A stretch of DNA of 6,091 bases from CAIWHR01 sp040006895 (GCA_040006895.1 JBDTWB010000222.1:1-6091), one strand, 5' to 3'; counted from the first letter of the stretch, positions 1-6,091 are shown. The notes: generated by a model from the letters alone, not told the origin. Numbers and translations are program-made.

Positions 1-70
1 GGTCGATGTCGGTCGATGTCGGTCGATGTCGGTCGATGACGGTCGATGACGGTCGATGATGGTCGATTAT
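1..70. repeat. Tandem array of seven 10-bp units (GGTCGATGTC-type)
   Basis: Seven head-to-tail decamers run from the window edge. Units 1-3 are GGTCGATGTC, units 4-5 GGTCGATGAC, unit 6 GGTCGATGAT and unit 7 GGTCGATTAT. The core GGTCGAT is invariant and holds the palindrome TCGA. The array probably continues to the left, because it begins exactly at position 1. A 10-bp period is not a multiple of three, and TGA triplets in units 4, 5 and 6 close all three plus-strand frames, so this is unlikely to be internal coding sequence on that strand. The minus strand stays open through the array. The function is unknown. It could be a minisatellite, or an array of protein-binding sites spaced about one helical turn apart. 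Confidence 0.9.
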
Positions 71-243
71 TCTAGCTGCCGCGACAGCCGGGCAACCGGA
101 CGCCCATCAGGTCCCGGACCGACAAGCCCTACCTCGCGCTGTTGATAGTTGGCTGTCGACCGTCCAGATCCTGACCCGAGGCGCCAACGGCCGCGCTCGG
201 CCCCTCGCACGGGTCAGCGTTGAGCCACCGGGAACTTAACGCC

Positions 244-1461
244 ATGAGCGCCACGCTGACTCCCACCCATCGAACCTCCGCATCGGACGCGGCTACGGAC
301 CTGCGCGCCTGGCCGTTGATCCAGAAGCTGGTCGCCTTCGATACCACCAGTCGCGAATCCAACCTCGCCCTCATCGACTGGGTGCAGGACTACCTTCGGC
401 AGCACCACGTCGCGGCAACCCTGACGTTCGACGACGCGGGTCGCAAGGCCAATATTTTCGCGACCCTGCCCGCCGCCGACGGCAACGACACCACCGGCGG
501 CATCGTGCTGTCCGGCCATACCGATGTCGTACCCGTAGATGGCCAGGATTGGCACAGCCCACCGTTCCAGGCGACCCGCAAGGGCGAGCGCATCTGTGGA
601 CGCGGCGTCACCGACATGAAGAGCTTCATCGCCACGGTGCTCGCCTTCGTGCCGGAGTGGTCGCGACGCCGCCTGACCCAACCCCTGCACCTCGCATTCT
701 CGTACGACGAGGAGGTCGGATGCATCGGCGTGCGCCGGCTGATCGCCGATATCGCGGCGCGCGGCGTCCGGCCGGCCGGCGCCATCATCGGGGAGCCCAC
801 CGGCATGGAGCTCGTGGTGGCCCACAAGGGGCGGCGATCCTTCCGTTGCCGCGTGCGCGGCCACGAAGCGCACTCGTCGCTGACGCCGCATGGCGTGAAC
901 GCGGTCCAGATCGCCTGCGAGATCGTGACCTATCTCACCGGGATGGCCCGGAATTTTCGCGACCAGGGCCGCTTCGACGGCGCCTACGACGTGCCCTACA
1001 CCACCGTCCACACCGGCGTCATCCATGGCGGCACCGCCGTCAATATCGTGCCTCTGGACTGCTGGTTCGATTTCGAGATCCGGCACCTGCCGTTCGACGA
1101 TCCCGGTGCGCTGCTGACCGAGGTCAAGGGGTACGCCGAGCGTTTTCTGCCCGAGATGCATGCCGTCGATTCCGGCACCGGCATCGTGTTCGAGGAACTA
1201 TCGGCGATGACGGGCATGGAAGTTTCCGACTCGAGCGACATCGTGGTACTCGCCAAGGCATGCAGCGGAAGCCATGCGTGCGGCAAGGTCTCGTTCGGCA
1301 CCGAAGGCGCGCTATTCCAGCGGGCGGATATTCCGACCGTGGTCTGCGGTCCGGGTCACATCGCCCAGGCACACCAGCCCGATGAATGGGTGAGCGTGGA
1401 GCAACTCGCGCAGTGCGAGGCGTTCATGCAACGTCTGACCGAGCGGTGCACGGCGAGCTGA
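244..1461 (+). CDS. argE: Acetylornithine deacetylase (M20 family metallohydrolase)
   Basis: This cytoplasmic M20-family di-metal amidohydrolase is predicted to hydrolyse N2-acetyl-L-ornithine to ornithine and acetate in arginine biosynthesis. Numbered from the ATG at 244 (405 aa, usual ArgE length), the visible M20 signatures are SGHTDVVPVDG with metal ligand H92 and catalytic D94, GRGVTDMK with bridging ligand D124, DEEVG with general base E156 and metal ligand E157, GEPTG with E184, and GHEAHSS with H210 in the dimerisation lid domain. GGTAVNIVP and the C-terminal AHQPDEW with ligand H377 complete the set, so the active site looks intact. A TTG at 220 is in frame and would add eight residues. 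I prefer the ATG because GGGAA at 230-234 sits nine bases upstream of it. The next gene follows after 40 bp on the same strand. M20 enzymes vary in substrate, so another N-acyl amino acid is possible. Confidence 0.9.
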   Translation: MSATLTPTHRTSASDAATDLRAWPLIQKLVAFDTTSRESNLALIDWVQDYLRQHHVAATLTFDDAGRKANIFATLPAADGNDTTGGIVLSGHTDVVPVDGQDWHSPPFQATRKGERICGRGVTDMKSFIATVLAFVPEWSRRRLTQPLHLAFSYDEEVGCIGVRRLIADIAARGVRPAGAIIGEPTGMELVVAHKGRRSFRCRVRGHEAHSSLTPHGVNAVQIACEIVTYLTGMARNFRDQGRFDGAYDVPYTTVHTGVIHGGTAVNIVPLDCWFDFEIRHLPFDDPGALLTEVKGYAERFLPEMHAVDSGTGIVFEELSAMTGMEVSDSSDIVVLAKACSGSHACGKVSFGTEGALFQRADIPTVVCGPGHIAQAHQPDEWVSVEQLAQCEAFMQRLTERCTAS

Positions 1462-1501
1462 TCCGCCGCGGCCCGGAACGCGCGTCGCACGCAGGTCGTT
1501 C

Positions 1502-2458
1502 ATGAATGCGGCCGGACGCGGTGCGCGGCCGCCCGTCATCGACGTGCGGTTTCCCGACATCGAGTGCTGGGCCGACGGCAACACCGGCATCCCCTACGTC
1601 TGGACCTTCGACTCCGGGCGGCCCGGGCCGCACACTCTTGTCCAGGCCCTCACCCACGGCAACGAGGTTTGCGGAGCCATCGCCGTGGACTGGGCACTGC
1701 GCTGCGCGCTGCGGCCGGCCCGCGGCCGGTGCACGTTCGCCTTTGCCAACGTCGAGGCCTACCAGGCGTTCGATCCGGCCGATCCCTTCGCGTCCCGATG
1801 CGTCCAGGAGGACTTCAACCGCCTGTGGACGGAGGACGTGCTGGCCGGCCAGCGCGACACCGCCGATCTGCGCCGCGCCCGCGCGCTGCGACCGCTTTAC
1901 GACGTGGTGGATGCTCTCCTCGACCTGCACTCGATGACCGATGCCTGTCCGCCGTTAGCCCTCGCCGGCCTGCACGACAAGGGGCGCACGCTCGCCCTCG
2001 GCGTCGGAATGCCGCGACATATCATCGTGGACGGCGGCCATGCAGCCGGCAAGCGCTTGCGCGACTATGCTTTTTTCGACGATCCGGACGATCCGCGTGC
2101 CGCCCTCCTCATCGAGTGCGGCCAGCATTGGGAGCGTGCTGCGCCCAAGGTCGCACGCGAGGCGATCCTGCATTTCCTGGCGCACTTCGGGCAACTCGAT
2201 GCCGAGCTCGTTCCGCCGCGGCCGGCGCGCGACCAGCAGGTAATCGAGGTCTCCGACGCCATCACCATCACCTCCGAGGACTTTGCGTTCGTCCTCCCGG
2301 TCCAGGGTCTCACCGTCATTCCCGAGGCCGGCACGGTGCTCGCCAACGATGGCGGCAACCTCATTCGCACGCCCTACGATGCGTGCGTACTCATCATGCC
2401 TACGCGGCGCCCCCGGGTCGGCGAAACCGCAGTGCGGCTCGGGCGCGTGCAGCCCTGA
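1502..2458 (+). CDS. Succinylglutamate desuccinylase/aspartoacylase family zinc deacylase
   Basis: This 318-aa protein belongs to the AstE/AspA branch of the M14 zinc-carboxypeptidase fold, whose members cleave N-acyl groups from amino acids such as N-succinylglutamate and N-acetylaspartate. The zinc ligands are H52 and E55 in THGNE and H143 in DLHSMTD. R99 and N106-R107 in EDFNR match the substrate-binding Arg and Asn-Arg of aspartoacylase, and E205 in IECGQHW matches its catalytic Glu. The spacings R99 to N106 (7) and H143 to E205 (62) agree with human aspartoacylase as I recall its numbering. The C-terminal part (about 245-315) fits the beta-rich domain of the family. The start ATG has CAGG at 1492-1495 upstream. 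It lies 40 bp after argE and is probably co-transcribed with it. The substrate cannot be read from the sequence. The other genes of an arginine succinyltransferase (ast) catabolic operon are absent here, so I give no symbol. Confidence 0.85.
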   Translation: MNAAGRGARPPVIDVRFPDIECWADGNTGIPYVWTFDSGRPGPHTLVQALTHGNEVCGAIAVDWALRCALRPARGRCTFAFANVEAYQAFDPADPFASRCVQEDFNRLWTEDVLAGQRDTADLRRARALRPLYDVVDALLDLHSMTDACPPLALAGLHDKGRTLALGVGMPRHIIVDGGHAAGKRLRDYAFFDDPDDPRAALLIECGQHWERAAPKVAREAILHFLAHFGQLDAELVPPRPARDQQVIEVSDAITITSEDFAFVLPVQGLTVIPEAGTVLANDGGNLIRTPYDACVLIMPTRRPRVGETAVRLGRVQP

Positions 2459-2459
2459 A

Positions 2460-2482
2460 AGCGGGGCTCCGGTCCAGCCGCT
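2460..2482. terminator. Weak hairpin between convergent gene ends
   Basis: AGCGG (2460-2464) plus CT (2467-2468) can pair with AGCCGCT (2476-2482), giving a 7-bp stem with a 2-nt bulge and a 7-nt loop. It lies in the 30-bp gap between the stop of the deacylase gene (2458) and the stop of comEC (2489). On the minus strand the stem is followed by TTT, and on the plus strand there is no T run. The position suits a bidirectional transcription end, but the structure is short and the call is tentative. Confidence 0.25.
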
Positions 2483-2488
2483 CCCACT

Positions 2489-4936
2489 TCACCTCGGGAC
2501 ACTTGCCGCCGTGTCGCTGCCTTCCCCAGGTTCCGGGGCGTCGTACCAGTAGCGTCGCTGCCGATCCCGCGCCGCCGAGACTTCGGGCACCTCAGGATGG
2601 CGGAAGCGCACGGTGATCGCACCCTGGAGGTCGGTACGCGCGATCATGGCGCCACGGACGCGGTAGCGATCGATGACGTCCGCGCGCGGATGCCCGAAAC
2701 GATTCCGGTAACCGGCGGTGAAGATCGCGATCCGCGGTGCCGTCGCCACGACGAACTGGGGCGTGGATGACGTACGCGAGCCGTGGTGCGGCACGACGAT
2801 CACGTCGGCGTGCAGCGGAGCGCGCCGGGCGATCAGCGCAGCTTCGCTACGGGCCTCGATATCACCCGTGAGCAGGACGCTTCCGGAGGCCGATTCGATG
2901 CGCAGGACGCACGACATGTCGTTGGTCTTCGGCTTGGGCCCCGCGTAGGCTTCCGGCGCCGGATGCAGCATGGTGAATTCGACGCCGTCCCATGTCCAGC
3001 GCTGGCCATCTCGGCAGCGCACGACGTCGCGCGGCGCACCCCACCAGAGCGGTTCGCCATGATGCACGGACGAGAGCAGCCTGGCGACCGGCACGGTCTG
3101 CAGCAGCGAACGGGCCCCGCCGCTGTGGTCGCTATCGAGGTGCGACACCACCAGTGCCGACAGCCTGCGCATCCCGGACGCACGCAGGAACGGCGCGATC
3201 ACCCGGCTGCCGGCGTCGGCCTCGTCCGTGTAGCGCGGTCCGGCGTCGTAGAGCAGGGTGTGACGCCGGGTGCGGATGGCGACGGCCAGTCCCTGTCCGA
3301 CGTCGAGCACGGTGACCTCGAAGTCACCATGGGCCGGCATCGGCGGCTCGACCAGAAAGAGGGGCGATAGCCACAGTGCGCCCAAGGCGCGTAACGGCAC
3401 GCCGGGTGGAGCCAGCAGCAACCCCACACCGGCAAGCGACGTGACGACGGCCCATGCGGCCGGGGCGTGCTGCTGCCAGGTCGCGCCGGGCAGTTGCGCC
3501 AGCCACGCAAGCGGCACCATCAACCCCGCGAACACGCCATGCGCGAGTTGCCACAGCCAGTCGACGGGCAGCACGATCGCCGCGAGGGCGAGGGGTACCA
3601 CCGCAAACGTCACGACCGGTATGGCGAGGGCATTGGCCACGGGCGTCACCAGTGACACCTGCTGGAAAACCGCGAGGGTGAGCGGCACGAGCCCCACCGT
3701 GACCACTACTTGTGCGTGCGCCGCAGCGCGTAGTGACCGTACGATCGAGTCCGTCCAGGTGCGCGATGGCGAGTGGAGACGTGCGGTTCCCGCATAGAGC
3801 AGAAGGCCCACGGCGGCGAAGGAGAGCCAGAACCCCGGGGTCAGCCCCGCCCACGGATCGAAGAGCAGGACGATCGCCAGCGCCCATAGCCAGACCATGC
3901 GCGCCGTGCCCGGACGACCGAGCCACAGTCCGGTCGCGGCCACGGCGAGCATCACGAAGGTGCGCTGTGCGGGAACCTGCGCGCCGGCCAGCAACATGTA
4001 GCCGAACGCGGCGAATGCGCCAACGAGCGCCGCCACGCGCCGCGCCGGCGTGCGGGTGGTGAGCCAGACGCTGTGCCGCGCGAGCGCGTACACCACCGCC
4101 GCGACGAGGGCGGCGAAGATGGTGACGTGCAAGCCGGAAATCGAGATCAAATGGGTGATCCCGGTGCGGTTGAACACCAACCACTGCGCTTCTGGGATAG
4201 CGCGCTGCTCGCCGATCGCCAGCGCGACGATCACACCCGCGTAGGGAGCGCCGGCGAGCGCCGCCATGCCCCGATCGCGGATGTTCTCGCGCGTCCGTTG
4301 CACGTGATCGGACGGTCGTCCCGCGAAGTCGGCCAAGCGCGCATTGTCCGCGTGCACCCGCACGTAGCCGGTCGCCCGCAAACCGTTCTGCAGCAACCAG
4401 GCTTCGAGATCGAAGCCGTGCGGATTGACGTTGCCATGGGGCCGTTTCAACCGGACGGTCAGGTGCCATCGCTCGCCGGCACGCAGGCGGGGCACGTCGC
4501 CGCCAGACTTCCCGCGTTCCGCCGGATACCACGCGAGGGACAGCCGTTTGGGGACGGTGGCGCCTTCCGTCAGTACGTCCTGCACCGCGAACGCGAAGCG
4601 AGTCCCTTGCAGCGACAGCGCCGGCAAGTCGTCGATCACGCCCACCAGGGCGAGGTCCGCACCTTCCCAGCCAGGCGAAAGCGCGTCGGCCAGGCGCAGT
4701 TCCGCCCGCCATGCGGCATAACCGAACCCGCTGCAGGCCAGCGCAGCCACCACCATGGCCGGCACGACATGGCGGCGCACCGCAATGCACGGCCATTGGC
4801 CGTGTGCGAGCCCGGCCGCAACCAGGATCACCAGAGCTGCCAGCGCATATGGTCCCGCTGCGGGAAGCGTGGACTGCCACTGCAGCGCCACGCAGCCTGC
4901 GGCGAAGCCCGCCAGGGCAGCTGGAAGGGAATGCAT
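2489..4936 (-). CDS. comEC: ComEC/Rec2 DNA-uptake channel with C-terminal MBL domain
   Basis: ComEC is the inner-membrane channel that carries single-stranded DNA into the cytoplasm during natural transformation. The 815-aa product has the full three-part architecture. Hydrophobic N-terminal segments (about 4-75) lead into an extracytoplasmic DUF4131/OB-like region (about 85-205). The polytopic Competence domain (about 230-525) carries the hallmark HLISISGLHV at 262-271 and QRTFVML at 324-330. The metallo-beta-lactamase domain (about 538-780) begins at VTVLDVGQG and has SHLDSDHSGG (H599, D603, H604), LLTGD (D692) and PHHGS (716-720). All metal-site motifs are present, so the nuclease-like domain looks intact. 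There is no frameshift. The start is the ATG at 4936, supported by a typical ComEC N-terminus, although no strong ribosome-binding site is visible upstream. The gene converges with the deacylase gene and lies 172 bp downstream of the VOC gene. No other competence genes are in the window. Confidence 0.95.
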   Translation of the reverse strand: MHSLPAALAGFAAGCVALQWQSTLPAAGPYALAALVILVAAGLAHGQWPCIAVRRHVVPAMVVAALACSGFGYAAWRAELRLADALSPGWEGADLALVGVIDDLPALSLQGTRFAFAVQDVLTEGATVPKRLSLAWYPAERGKSGGDVPRLRAGERWHLTVRLKRPHGNVNPHGFDLEAWLLQNGLRATGYVRVHADNARLADFAGRPSDHVQRTRENIRDRGMAALAGAPYAGVIVALAIGEQRAIPEAQWLVFNRTGITHLISISGLHVTIFAALVAAVVYALARHSVWLTTRTPARRVAALVGAFAAFGYMLLAGAQVPAQRTFVMLAVAATGLWLGRPGTARMVWLWALAIVLLFDPWAGLTPGFWLSFAAVGLLLYAGTARLHSPSRTWTDSIVRSLRAAAHAQVVVTVGLVPLTLAVFQQVSLVTPVANALAIPVVTFAVVPLALAAIVLPVDWLWQLAHGVFAGLMVPLAWLAQLPGATWQQHAPAAWAVVTSLAGVGLLLAPPGVPLRALGALWLSPLFLVEPPMPAHGDFEVTVLDVGQGLAVAIRTRRHTLLYDAGPRYTDEADAGSRVIAPFLRASGMRRLSALVVSHLDSDHSGGARSLLQTVPVARLLSSVHHGEPLWWGAPRDVVRCRDGQRWTWDGVEFTMLHPAPEAYAGPKPKTNDMSCVLRIESASGSVLLTGDIEARSEAALIARRAPLHADVIVVPHHGSRTSSTPQFVVATAPRIAIFTAGYRNRFGHPRADVIDRYRVRGAMIARTDLQGAITVRFRHPEVPEVSAARDRQRRYWYDAPEPGEGSDTAASVPR

Positions 4937-4948
4937 GGGGGCGCCAGC

Positions 4949-4966
4949 GATCGCGCGCCGGCGATC
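4949..4966 (-). promoter_or_regulatory. Small inverted repeat in the comEC leader
   Basis: GATCGC (4949-4954) and GCGATC (4961-4966) form a perfect 6-bp inverted repeat with a 6-nt loop, ending 12 bases before the comEC start codon. In RNA it would place a GC-rich hairpin next to the ribosome-binding region, which also lacks a good Shine-Dalgarno sequence. A role in limiting translation, or as an operator, is inference. Dyads this short occur by chance in GC-rich DNA. No convincing sigma-70 promoter is visible between 4937 and 5108. Confidence 0.25.
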
Positions 4967-5057
4967 ACGGAGTCGTGTTTCGCGGGCCCGGACGACCGGG
5001 TGAGATCGAGCTTAGCGGGGGGGCCGCGCCGCGCCTATCGTCCGCATGGACGAGTGC

Positions 5058-5100
5058 CGCATGGCCGCGCGGTTGCCATGCGCGACCGCACGAGCGGCCG
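5058..5100 (-). terminator. Two adjacent hairpins after the VOC gene stop
   Basis: Read from the VOC stop on the minus strand, the first hairpin (5100-5083) has a 7-bp stem with one G-U pair closing a TCGT tetraloop. The second (5082-5058) has a perfect 8-bp stem, CGCATGGC/GCCATGCG, with a 9-nt loop. They abut with no spacer, and the first begins 8 bases after the stop codon at 5109. Neither is followed by a T run, so this is not a classic intrinsic terminator. It may serve as a Rho-associated 3' end, an RNA-stability element or a partial terminator between the operon and comEC. Confidence 0.4.
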
Positions 5101-5108
5101 GCGCAAGG

Positions 5109-5528
5109 TCAATCCGGATCGTCGACGCCGTACCTGGCGAGCTCGACCAGGTTGCCGTCCGGATCGCGGACGTAGATGGAACGGATGGCACCGAGCGCCC
5201 CGGTACGGGTCACCGGGCCCGCCTCGATCGGCACCCCGCAGGCCGCGAGATGCGCCGCGATCGCCTCCATCGTCTCGGCGACCACGAAGCACAGGTCGGC
5301 CGCGCCGGGCATGGGTCGCGCGGCGACAGCGGCGACGTCGGCGCCATGCAGGTCTGGCGGCTGACCGGTTTGGTGGAGATTGAGCTTCTGCCGACCGAAC
5401 GCAAGGGCCTTGCGCCCCCGCCCGAAGGTCACCTCGCGCATGCCGAGAACCTCGGTATAGAAGCGCAGGGTCGCGGCGAGGTCACGACACGTCAGCACGA
5501 CGTGGTCAATCCGCTCGACGGTCAGCAT
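5109..5528 (-). CDS. VOC-superfamily (glyoxalase-fold) protein
   Basis: This 139-aa cytoplasmic protein is a single vicinal-oxygen-chelate (glyoxalase/bleomycin-resistance/dioxygenase) domain made of two beta-alpha-beta-beta-beta modules. It starts with ERIDHVVLTCRDL, typical of the family, and ends its second module with RDPDGNLVEL. The expected metal ligands are H9, H52 in LNLHQ and E129, one per canonical position, so metal binding looks intact. The motifs RKALAFG, KLNLHQ and GADL.F resemble the GLOD5-like subgroup of small VOC proteins. The substrate of that subgroup is not known to me, so no reaction is assigned. The start lies 12 bp after the stop of the thioesterase gene and no strong ribosome-binding site precedes it, which suggests translation coupled to the upstream gene. 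It could be misnamed as lactoylglutathione lyase or a fosfomycin-resistance protein, but nothing here supports those functions. Confidence 0.88.
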   Translation of the reverse strand: MLTVERIDHVVLTCRDLAATLRFYTEVLGMREVTFGRGRKALAFGRQKLNLHQTGQPPDLHGADVAAVAARPMPGAADLCFVVAETMEAIAAHLAACGVPIEAGPVTRTGALGAIRSIYVRDPDGNLVELARYGVDDPD

Positions 5529-5540
5529 GCCACGGGCCCG

Positions 5541-5969
5541 TCACGACCCTCGCGCGCGCAAGACAATCTGGGTGCAGCGAAAGAGCGCAAGGGCCCGGCC
5601 GTCCGCCTTGCGCGTCACGGTCGCGTCCCACACCTGCGTGCTGTTGCCCAGGTGCGCGGGCCGTGCGACGCAGGCGAGCACGCCCTCGCGGGCCGTGCCG
5701 AGGAAGTTGCTCTTGAGCTCGACGGTGGTGAAGCCGTCCGCCCCTTCGGGCAGGTGCGCGATGCAACCATAGCCGCACGCCGTGTCCGCGAGGGCGATCA
5801 CCGAGGCCGCGTGCAGGTAGCCATTGGGCGCCAGGAAGTGCGGCTGGATCGTGATCTCGGCCGTCAGGAAACCTTCCTCGAGCGCGACCACGCGAAAGCC
5901 GAACAGCTCGGGAAGGCGCCCTTGGCCGCGTTCGTTCAGGCACTCGAGCGTCACGTCGGCACGCAGCAT
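5541..5969 (-). CDS. PaaI-family hotdog-fold thioesterase
   Basis: This 142-aa protein is a single hotdog-fold domain of the PaaI/4HBT type, expected to hydrolyse acyl-CoA thioesters as a cytoplasmic homo-oligomer. The core is APNGYLHAASVIALADTACGYG (residues 47-68). H53 occupies the position of the family's HGG motif, and D62 matches the catalytic Asp of E. coli PaaI in its ALADTA helix. GFTTVELKSNFLG (79-91) and the C-terminal strands TQVWDATV and ALFRCTQIVL complete the fold. The usual HGG/HAG is HAA here, a modest change near the oxyanion region. The start ATG overlaps the GGDEF gene end by 19 bp and has a strong GGAAGG site seven bases upstream. The VOC gene follows after 12 bp. The substrate is unknown. 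No phenylacetate genes are present, so paaI is not used as a symbol. Confidence 0.88.
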   Translation of the reverse strand: MLRADVTLECLNERGQGRLPELFGFRVVALEEGFLTAEITIQPHFLAPNGYLHAASVIALADTACGYGCIAHLPEGADGFTTVELKSNFLGTAREGVLACVARPAHLGNSTQVWDATVTRKADGRALALFRCTQIVLRARGS

Positions 5970-6091
5970 GCCTTGCCCTTCCCATGGCTATCGGAGAGGT
6001 GCAGCCCGTCGCGGCGATAGACGCCGTAGCGCACGCCCTCGCCCCCCGCGGATTTTACGTCGTACATGAGGCGATCGGCGAGCGCCGTGAT
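5951..6091 (-). CDS. C-terminal fragment of a GGDEF (diguanylate cyclase-type) protein
   Basis: An open frame enters from the right edge on the minus strand and runs 46 codons to a TGA at 5951-5953. Its start lies outside the window. The residues ALADRLMYDVKSAGGEGVRY match the end of GGDEF domains, whose final helix reads roughly ADxALYxAKxxGRNRV, with Gly-Glu-Gly in place of the common GRN. GGDEF domains make the second messenger cyclic di-GMP from two GTP. The catalytic GG(D/E)EF loop and any sensor domains are outside the window, so activity cannot be judged. About 24 residues follow the domain, ending in a short basic, Cys-containing tail. The last 19 bp overlap the thioesterase start, and the thioesterase ribosome-binding site lies inside this coding sequence. 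Confidence 0.8.
   Translation of the reverse strand: MTALADRLMYDVKSAGGEGVRYGVYRRDGLHLSDSHGKGKACCVPT
5977..5982 (-). promoter_or_regulatory. Ribosome-binding site for the thioesterase gene, inside the GGDEF gene
   Basis: On the minus strand GGAAGG lies seven bases before the thioesterase ATG at 5969. It is the best Shine-Dalgarno match seen at any start in the window and fixes that start. Because it lies within the last codons of the GGDEF frame, translation of the two genes is probably coupled. Confidence 0.6.

Noticed and set aside
1..70. CRISPR array
   Set aside because: The units are 10 bp and contiguous, with no spacers between them.
220..243. TTG start eight codons upstream for argE
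   Set aside because: The ATG at 244 has a better-placed GGGAA and gives the usual ArgE length. The TTG lacks a clear ribosome-binding site.
71..243. Promoter or ArgR operator upstream of argE
   Set aside because: TTGATA at 142-147 resembles a -35 box but no acceptable -10 lies 16-18 bp further on. TATTCT at 68-73 has no -35 partner. No A/T-rich ArgR box is visible. The small dyad GGTCC-C-GGACC (110-120) is too short to call.
214..1161. Long open frame on the minus strand opposite argE (315 codons), plus a 278-codon plus-strand frame at 549-1385
   Set aside because: Both are low-complexity, Arg/Gly/Ala-rich translations with no family motif, lying over a clearly recognised ArgE. They are by-products of GC-rich codon usage.
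1564..2616. 350-codon plus-strand frame overlapping the deacylase gene and the end of comEC
   Set aside because: It is Arg/Ala/Pro-rich with no domain, runs through two recognised genes on opposite strands, and has no plausible start context.
5017..5023. Run of seven G as a possible phase-variable tract
   Set aside because: It is short, intergenic and not placed between plausible promoter elements. Such runs are expected in GC-rich DNA.
3324..5383. Long frames over comEC (518 codons minus, 3324-4880; 436 codons plus, 4073-5383)
   Set aside because: They shadow the intact 815-codon comEC frame, are strongly Arg-biased and contain no recognisable motifs.
5046..6020. 324-codon plus-strand frame opposite the VOC and thioesterase genes
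   Set aside because: Its translation is His/Arg/Gly/Ala-rich with no fold signature, while the opposite strand encodes two well-recognised domains and a GGDEF tail.

Overview
The window is GC-rich chromosomal DNA, densely packed, with strong GC-at-third-position coding bias. The proteins most resemble those of Betaproteobacteria, probably Burkholderiales. This rests on the style of the ArgE, on ComEC with a fused C-terminal metallo-beta-lactamase domain, and on the PaaI-like thioesterase. The placement is inference from recognition of the families, not from a search. There are no mobile elements, RNA genes or CRISPR arrays.

Left part (1-2458, plus strand): a short array of seven 10-bp tandem repeats lies at the very edge (1-70), followed by about 170 bp of apparently non-coding leader. 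Two genes then lie 40 bp apart: an M20-family acetylornithine deacetylase (argE, 244-1461) and a zinc-dependent deacylase of the succinylglutamate desuccinylase/aspartoacylase family (1502-2458). Both families cleave the N-acyl group from N-acylated amino acids, so the pair looks like a two-gene amino-acid deacylation unit.

Middle (2489-4936, minus strand): a full-length comEC, encoding the inner-membrane DNA-uptake channel with its C-terminal metallo-beta-lactamase domain. It converges on the deacylase gene, with 30 bp between the two stop codons.

Right part (5109-6091, minus strand): three tightly linked genes read towards comEC. They are the last 46 codons of a GGDEF (diguanylate cyclase-type) protein entering from beyond the window edge, a PaaI-family hotdog thioesterase whose start overlaps the GGDEF stop by 19 bp, and, 12 bp later, a small VOC-superfamily (glyoxalase-fold) protein. 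Two adjacent inverted repeats (5058-5100) follow the VOC stop and probably separate this operon from comEC.

Most of the window is ordinary housekeeping and accessory metabolism. I see no convincing new multi-gene system. The points most worth a second look are the ordered substitutions in the decamer array, the pairing of two unrelated N-acyl-amino-acid deacylases, and the overlapped GGDEF/thioesterase junction.
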